Assembly: GCA_001890945.1 (NCBI GenBank)
Contig: MLAX01000006.1
Coordinates: 186,001-250,000, forward strand
Direction: 5' to 3'
Length of the DNA stretch: 64,000 nt
Origin: Alphaproteobacteria bacterium AO1-B
Lineage (GTDB): Bacteria; Pseudomonadota; Alphaproteobacteria; Rhizobiales; Stappiaceae
Position 1 is the stretch's first letter. Each line of letters starts with the position of its first letter. Shown here piece after piece: positions 60,423 to 64,000 of this stretch. Below the pieces are notes generated by a model. It was not told the origin of the DNA. It saw nothing but the letters and a program-made list of their open reading frames with translations, and made no database searches. Both the position numbers and the translations under genes were made by a program.

Positions 60423-63170
60423 GTGCTCGACCTTGATCTTCGCCGCCTCATCGGCCGTCTGAACGCCTATTCGAAACGCTCACTCGAAGCTGCTGCAGGC
60501 CTGGCGGTGACACGCGGGCACTATGAAGTCTCCATTGAACATGTGCTGCATGTTTTTGTCGAAGACAGTCAGCATGATGTTCAAAGCGCGCTGAGACACT
60601 TCGAGATTGATCCTGCTGTCATGCGCAAAGGGCTTCAAAGTGTCCTTGAAAGCATGAAGACCGGCAATCAGGGCCGTCCGGTGTTTTCCCCGCTCCTGGT
60701 CGAACTCATTTCCGATGCGTGGCTGGTGAGCTCCGTTGAGCTGGACCTGGATCAGGTCCGCTCCGGCAGCCTTCTGGCCACAATCTTCGCCCAGCCGAAC
60801 CGTTATGGCGATGACCGCTGGCTGCAATACATGGAAGACATCTCGTTTGCCGGGTTCAAAAAGGACTTCTCCGACATCATCGGGAATTCCGAGGAAACCA
60901 CTGTAGGCCTGACCGCAGCACCTGGTGGAGACGACAAGGCGCCATCAGTCGCGCCTGGAATGAGCCCGGACAGCGCGCTCGCCCGCTTCTGCACGAACTT
61001 CACTCAGGCTGCCCGCGAGGGCAAGATCGATCAGGTGTTCTGCCGGGATCGCGAAATTCAGCAGATGATCGACGTTCTTGGACGCCGCCGGAAAAACAAC
61101 CCGATCTGTGTCGGTGAACCTGGTGTCGGTAAAACCGCAGTGGTCGAGGGGCTTGCGGTCAAGATCGCAGAGGGCGATGTGCCGGACATGCTCAAGAATG
61201 TTGAGCTGATCGGTCTGGACCTTGGCATGCTGCAGGCTGGTGCCGGAGTTAAGGGCGAGTTCGAGAACCGCTTGAAGGGCATCATTGACGAAGTCAAATC
61301 GTCGCCGAAACCGATCATCCTGTTTATCGATGAAGCGCATATGCTGATTGGTGCAGGAGGCTCTGCCGGTGGTGCGGACGCTGCAAACCTTTTGAAACCG
61401 GCTCTGGCGCGGGGTGAATTGCGCACCGTCGCGGCGACGACCTGGAGCGAATACAAAAAGTATTTCGAAAAGGATCCGGCACTTGAGCGTCGGTTCCAAC
61501 TGGTGAAGCTGGACGAGCCGAGCCCGGAACAAGCAATCACGATTATGCGCGGCCTGCGCAGTGCTTATGAAAAGAACCACGGCGTCTACATTCGCGACAA
61601 TGCTGTTGTAGCCGCAGCAAAACTCTCCGCGCGCTACATTTCTGGCCGGCAGCTGCCGGACAAGGCTGTAGATGTGTTGGACACCGCCTGTGCGCGCGTG
61701 AAGCTGTCCTTGTCATCCAAGCCGTTCGTGATTGAGCTGAAGGAAAAGCGGCTAGGTGAGTTGAACCGGGCGCTCGGATCATTGACCCGGGATTCGCAGG
61801 CCGATTTTGCGCCCGATGATCCGCAAGTTGAAGAGATCGACGCTGAGATCAAGACAGTCGAAGCGGAAATCGCTGAGCTGACGGCCCGTTGGCAAAAGGA
61901 GCTGGATCTCGTCAATCAGATCCTGAAACTCCGCCATGACCTCGGCCTTAGCCTTGAGGGCGACGAGACGGCCGCAGAGGAAGAGGCGTCCAGCGAAGCG
62001 AGCGACGAGACCTCCGATGATGCGGAGGCCGATGCAGGCGACGGCGACGAGGCAGCCGCAGCCGATGGCTCAGTTGACATCGAAGCCATGAAGGCGAAGT
62101 ACGCGGAAATCGCCAAGGACCTGAAAGAAGCCCAGGACGGTGATCCGCTAGTGTCGTTTGAAGTTACCGAAGAAGCCATCGGTCAGGTGATCTCCGATTG
62201 GACCGGTGTGCCGCTCGGACGCATGGTTGAAAACGAAGCGGATTCCGTTCTGAAGCTCTCCCAGAACCTCCAGGCGCGGGTGATCGGTCAAGATCACGCC
62301 ATTCAGGCTGTAGACGAAGCCTTGCGGACTGCAAAGGCCGGGGTTCAGAATCCGGACGCGCCGATGGGCGTCTTCCTGTTCGTCGGCCCATCAGGTGTTG
62401 GTAAAACCGAGTTGGCAACGGCAATCGCGGACCAGCTGTTCGGCGGGGAGCGCTTCCTGATCTCCATCAACATGTCGGAATTCCAGGAAAAGCACACCGT
62501 ATCGAAGCTCGTTGGATCCCCTCCGGGTTATGTCGGCTATGGCGAGGGCGGTGTCCTGACCGAAGCTGTCCGCCAGCGGCCCTATTCTGTCGTGCTTCTG
62601 GATGAAGTTGAAAAGGCGGACCTTGAGGTGATGAACCTCTTCTACCAGGTGTTCGACAAGGGTGTCTTGTCGGACGGGGAAGGGCGCCAGATCGACTTCA
62701 AGAACACGATTGTTGTCCTGACCAGCAACCTGGCCACGGATGTTCTGACCGAGATGGGCTCGCTTCCGGAAAAGCCAGATGTCGATGAGTTGGTGGCAGC
62801 CTGCCGCCCGATCCTGAGCGCACATTTCAAACCGGCACTTCTGGCGCGGATGCAGATCGTACCGTTCTACCCGCTGATCGGTGAGCCGCTTGAAAAGATT
62901 GTCCGGTTGAAATTGAACAAGGTCGGCAAACGCTTGCGTGAAAACCAGAAAATGGAACTGGTCTATTCCGATGAAGTCGTCAAATCGATTGCCGCGCGCT
63001 GCACGGAAGTTGAAACCGGTGCCCGGAACATCGACCACATCGTCAACCGCACGATCTTGCCGGAGCTTTCCACCGAGCTTTTGACAAAAATGGGCGGCGA
63101 CGGAACAGACTTTACCAAAGCGACTATTGATGTTGGCGAGCCGGGCCACTTTACCTACAGCCTGAGCTGA
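60423..63170 (+). CDS. clpV: T6SS sheath-disassembly ATPase ClpV (TssH)
   Basis: This 915-residue AAA+ protein recycles contracted TssBC sheath. It has the Clp N-domain, AAA-1 with Walker A GEPGVGKT at 231-238, and AAA-2 with Walker A GPSGVGKT at 655-662 and YVGYGEGGVLTEAVR. The start is GTG at 60423 after GGGGG; a TTG three codons earlier is the alternative. Residues about 510-555 are an Ala/Asp/Glu/Ser-rich insertion between the coiled-coil region and AAA-2. The 152 bases between the hcp terminator and the start hold no clear sigma54 site. Confidence 0.94.
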   Translation: MLDLDLRRLIGRLNAYSKRSLEAAAGLAVTRGHYEVSIEHVLHVFVEDSQHDVQSALRHFEIDPAVMRKGLQSVLESMKTGNQGRPVFSPLLVELISDAWLVSSVELDLDQVRSGSLLATIFAQPNRYGDDRWLQYMEDISFAGFKKDFSDIIGNSEETTVGLTAAPGGDDKAPSVAPGMSPDSALARFCTNFTQAAREGKIDQVFCRDREIQQMIDVLGRRRKNNPICVGEPGVGKTAVVEGLAVKIAEGDVPDMLKNVELIGLDLGMLQAGAGVKGEFENRLKGIIDEVKSSPKPIILFIDEAHMLIGAGGSAGGADAANLLKPALARGELRTVAATTWSEYKKYFEKDPALERRFQLVKLDEPSPEQAITIMRGLRSAYEKNHGVYIRDNAVVAAAKLSARYISGRQLPDKAVDVLDTACARVKLSLSSKPFVIELKEKRLGELNRALGSLTRDSQADFAPDDPQVEEIDAEIKTVEAEIAELTARWQKELDLVNQILKLRHDLGLSLEGDETAAEEEASSEASDETSDDAEADAGDGDEAAAADGSVDIEAMKAKYAEIAKDLKEAQDGDPLVSFEVTEEAIGQVISDWTGVPLGRMVENEADSVLKLSQNLQARVIGQDHAIQAVDEALRTAKAGVQNPDAPMGVFLFVGPSGVGKTELATAIADQLFGGERFLISINMSEFQEKHTVSKLVGSPPGYVGYGEGGVLTEAVRQRPYSVVLLDEVEKADLEVMNLFYQVFDKGVLSDGEGRQIDFKNTIVVLTSNLATDVLTEMGSLPEKPDVDELVAACRPILSAHFKPALLARMQIVPFYPLIGEPLEKIVRLKLNKVGKRLRENQKMELVYSDEVVKSIAARCTEVETGARNIDHIVNRTILPELSTELLTKMGGDGTDFTKATIDVGEPGHFTYSLS

Positions 63171-63230
63171 TGACCTTGCAAACACAGGCTGGCAAAGGCG
63201 CCGCCTGCAAACATGAACACAAATGGCTTC

Positions 63231-63252
63231 CGGGCGGGCATACTGCCGCCCG
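63231..63252 (+). repeat. Intercistronic hairpin after clpV
   Basis: CGGGCGG at 63231-63237 pairs with CCGCCCG at 63246-63252 around an 8-base loop. No T-run follows, so partial termination or message protection is likelier than a full stop. Confidence 0.5.
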
Positions 63253-63287
63253 GGGGATGAGTTCACATCTGTGCAGGCGGAAACCGA

Positions 63288-64000
63288 ATGATACTCGATG
63301 ACCTGTTGGATTTGACCGAGGCGCTGGCGGGAGCCGAGCAGGTGGAAACTGTTCTGGAGCTCGTGCTGGATTCGGCGCTCAAGATCTCGCGCGCCGAGGG
63401 CGGATCGATCTATACGCTCGACACACTTGGGCAGCATCTGCACCGCACGGCGTCCCGTTATCATGGTGTTGTCGCCACCGCGGCAACAGGCGAGCGTGTA
63501 TCCATCTATGGCGATGACATGATGCCGAACCTGCACGCTCCAGCCGCGCTCGTTGTCTCCACTGGCACCGTGATCAACATCGCCGACATCACCTCAGCGG
63601 TCGGATACGACTTTTCCCGCATCGAGGAAGATGACCGGCTGTGTGGAACCAAAACACAGTCCTTGGTCATTGTGCCGATGACGGTCCTTAGAGACCGGTC
63701 CATCGGCATCTTGCAGTTGATCAACCCCCGCAGCGCAGAAGGCCAAACCGGGGCAATCGGCGACGAAGTTCTGAAGCAGCTCAAAGCACTGTCCATCCAT
63801 GCGGGGATCTGCATCTGGAACACTCGTATGCATGAGGAAAACACGCGCCTGAAGAAACAGTTCGATCGCTACATGAAGGAGCTGCCGCGCCAGCTGACGA
63901 AAGACAAGGCGCAGCCGGCTCCGGTCAAAAAGCAAAAACCACAAGGGCTCGTAGGTGACAGCCCGCCGATCGAAAAGGCCATCAACCTGATTGGCAAGGC
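63288..64000 (+). CDS. GAF-domain sigma54-dependent activator, N-terminal part (cut by window end)
   Basis: The frame opens at ATG 63288 and stays open to the window end (237 residues visible). Residues about 15-180 form a GAF domain (LELVLDSALKISRAEGGSIY, LVIVPMTVLRDRSIGILQLIN). After a charged linker the last visible residues, GLVGDSPPIEKAINLIGK, match the first segment of the AAA+ domain of NtrC-type activators (consensus liGeSpamrev). It is therefore probably a VasH-like regulator. The hcp sigma54 promoter and the repeats at 59482-59532 are its expected targets. Confidence 0.8.
   Translation, partial: MILDDLLDLTEALAGAEQVETVLELVLDSALKISRAEGGSIYTLDTLGQHLHRTASRYHGVVATAATGERVSIYGDDMMPNLHAPAALVVSTGTVINIADITSAVGYDFSRIEEDDRLCGTKTQSLVIVPMTVLRDRSIGILQLINPRSAEGQTGAIGDEVLKQLKALSIHAGICIWNTRMHEENTRLKKQFDRYMKELPRQLTKDKAQPAPVKKQKPQGLVGDSPPIEKAINLIGK

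Noticed and set aside
62391-63536. Long minus-strand open frame (381 codons) over the 3' end of clpV and the activator gene
   Set aside because: It overlaps two well-supported plus-strand genes and shows no family features.
1-64000. CRISPR arrays, tRNA or rRNA genes, insertion sequences, integrases
   Set aside because: None seen by eye: no regularly spaced repeats, no transposase or integrase frames and no cloverleaf I could recognise. A tRNAscan and IS search would settle it.

Overview
The window looks like a chromosome segment of a GC-rich, heterotrophic alphaproteobacterium, probably marine or host-associated (the Roseibium/Labrenzia-Stappia or rhizobial neighbourhood is an inference). 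The signs are three TRAP uptake systems, a mat-type malonate operon, a GlxA-type AraC regulator and a complete type VI secretion system (T6SS). No rRNA, tRNA, CRISPR array, IS element or prophage was seen.

Region 1, 1-20700, nutrient uptake and catabolism. The end of an enoyl-CoA hydratase-like gene and an acyl-CoA ligase precede a DctPQM TRAP transporter and an IclR regulator, with an IclR-type palindrome in front of the transporter. Next comes a minus-strand malonate operon, matP-matQ-matM-matA-matB, with a divergent matR and a TTGTATACAA operator between them. A GlxA-type regulator, a YghU-type GST and a DUF3108 protein follow. The region ends with a TAXI-type TRAP system (substrate-binding protein, fused permease, UspA) and an RpiR regulator that has a perfect palindrome upstream. 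All three TRAP operons carry a hairpin just after the binding-protein gene.

Region 2, 20870-28500, signalling. Two Rsb-like partner-switching modules lie back to back. The minus-strand module has a degenerate HATPase-like protein, a STAS-methyltransferase fusion, a membrane SpoIIE-type phosphatase, an intact HATPase, a STAS protein and a lipoprotein. The second has a soluble SpoIIE-type phosphatase facing a HATPase and a STAS protein. No sigma factor is adjacent.

Region 3, 28700-64000, T6SS. The plus strand carries tssA, tssB, tssC, tssE, tssF, tssG, tagH, tssJ, tssK, tssL, tssM, tagF, pppA and ppkA. A minus-strand operon from 59176 down to 47044 encodes the spike and its cargo handling: a DUF2169-pentapeptide protein, a second pentapeptide protein, a PAAR-like DUF4150 protein, VgrG, a beta-helix-like protein, DUF3540, a TPR protein with a glycosyltransferase-like end, an unknown 116-residue protein, and a divergent protein that appears to fuse TssB-like and TssC-like sheath domains. 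Then come hcp, clpV and the start of a GAF-sigma54 activator gene cut by the window end. All thirteen core Tss functions are present.

The hcp gene has a near-consensus sigma54 promoter and, about 110 and 145 bases upstream of the predicted start site, two similar inverted repeats 31 bp apart. With the activator gene at the right edge this suggests a local sigma54 circuit. The most unusual items are the TssB-TssC-like fusion, the STAS-methyltransferase fusion lacking the phospho-serine, the hcp enhancer pair, and the TPR/glycosyltransferase-like protein inside the VgrG operon.
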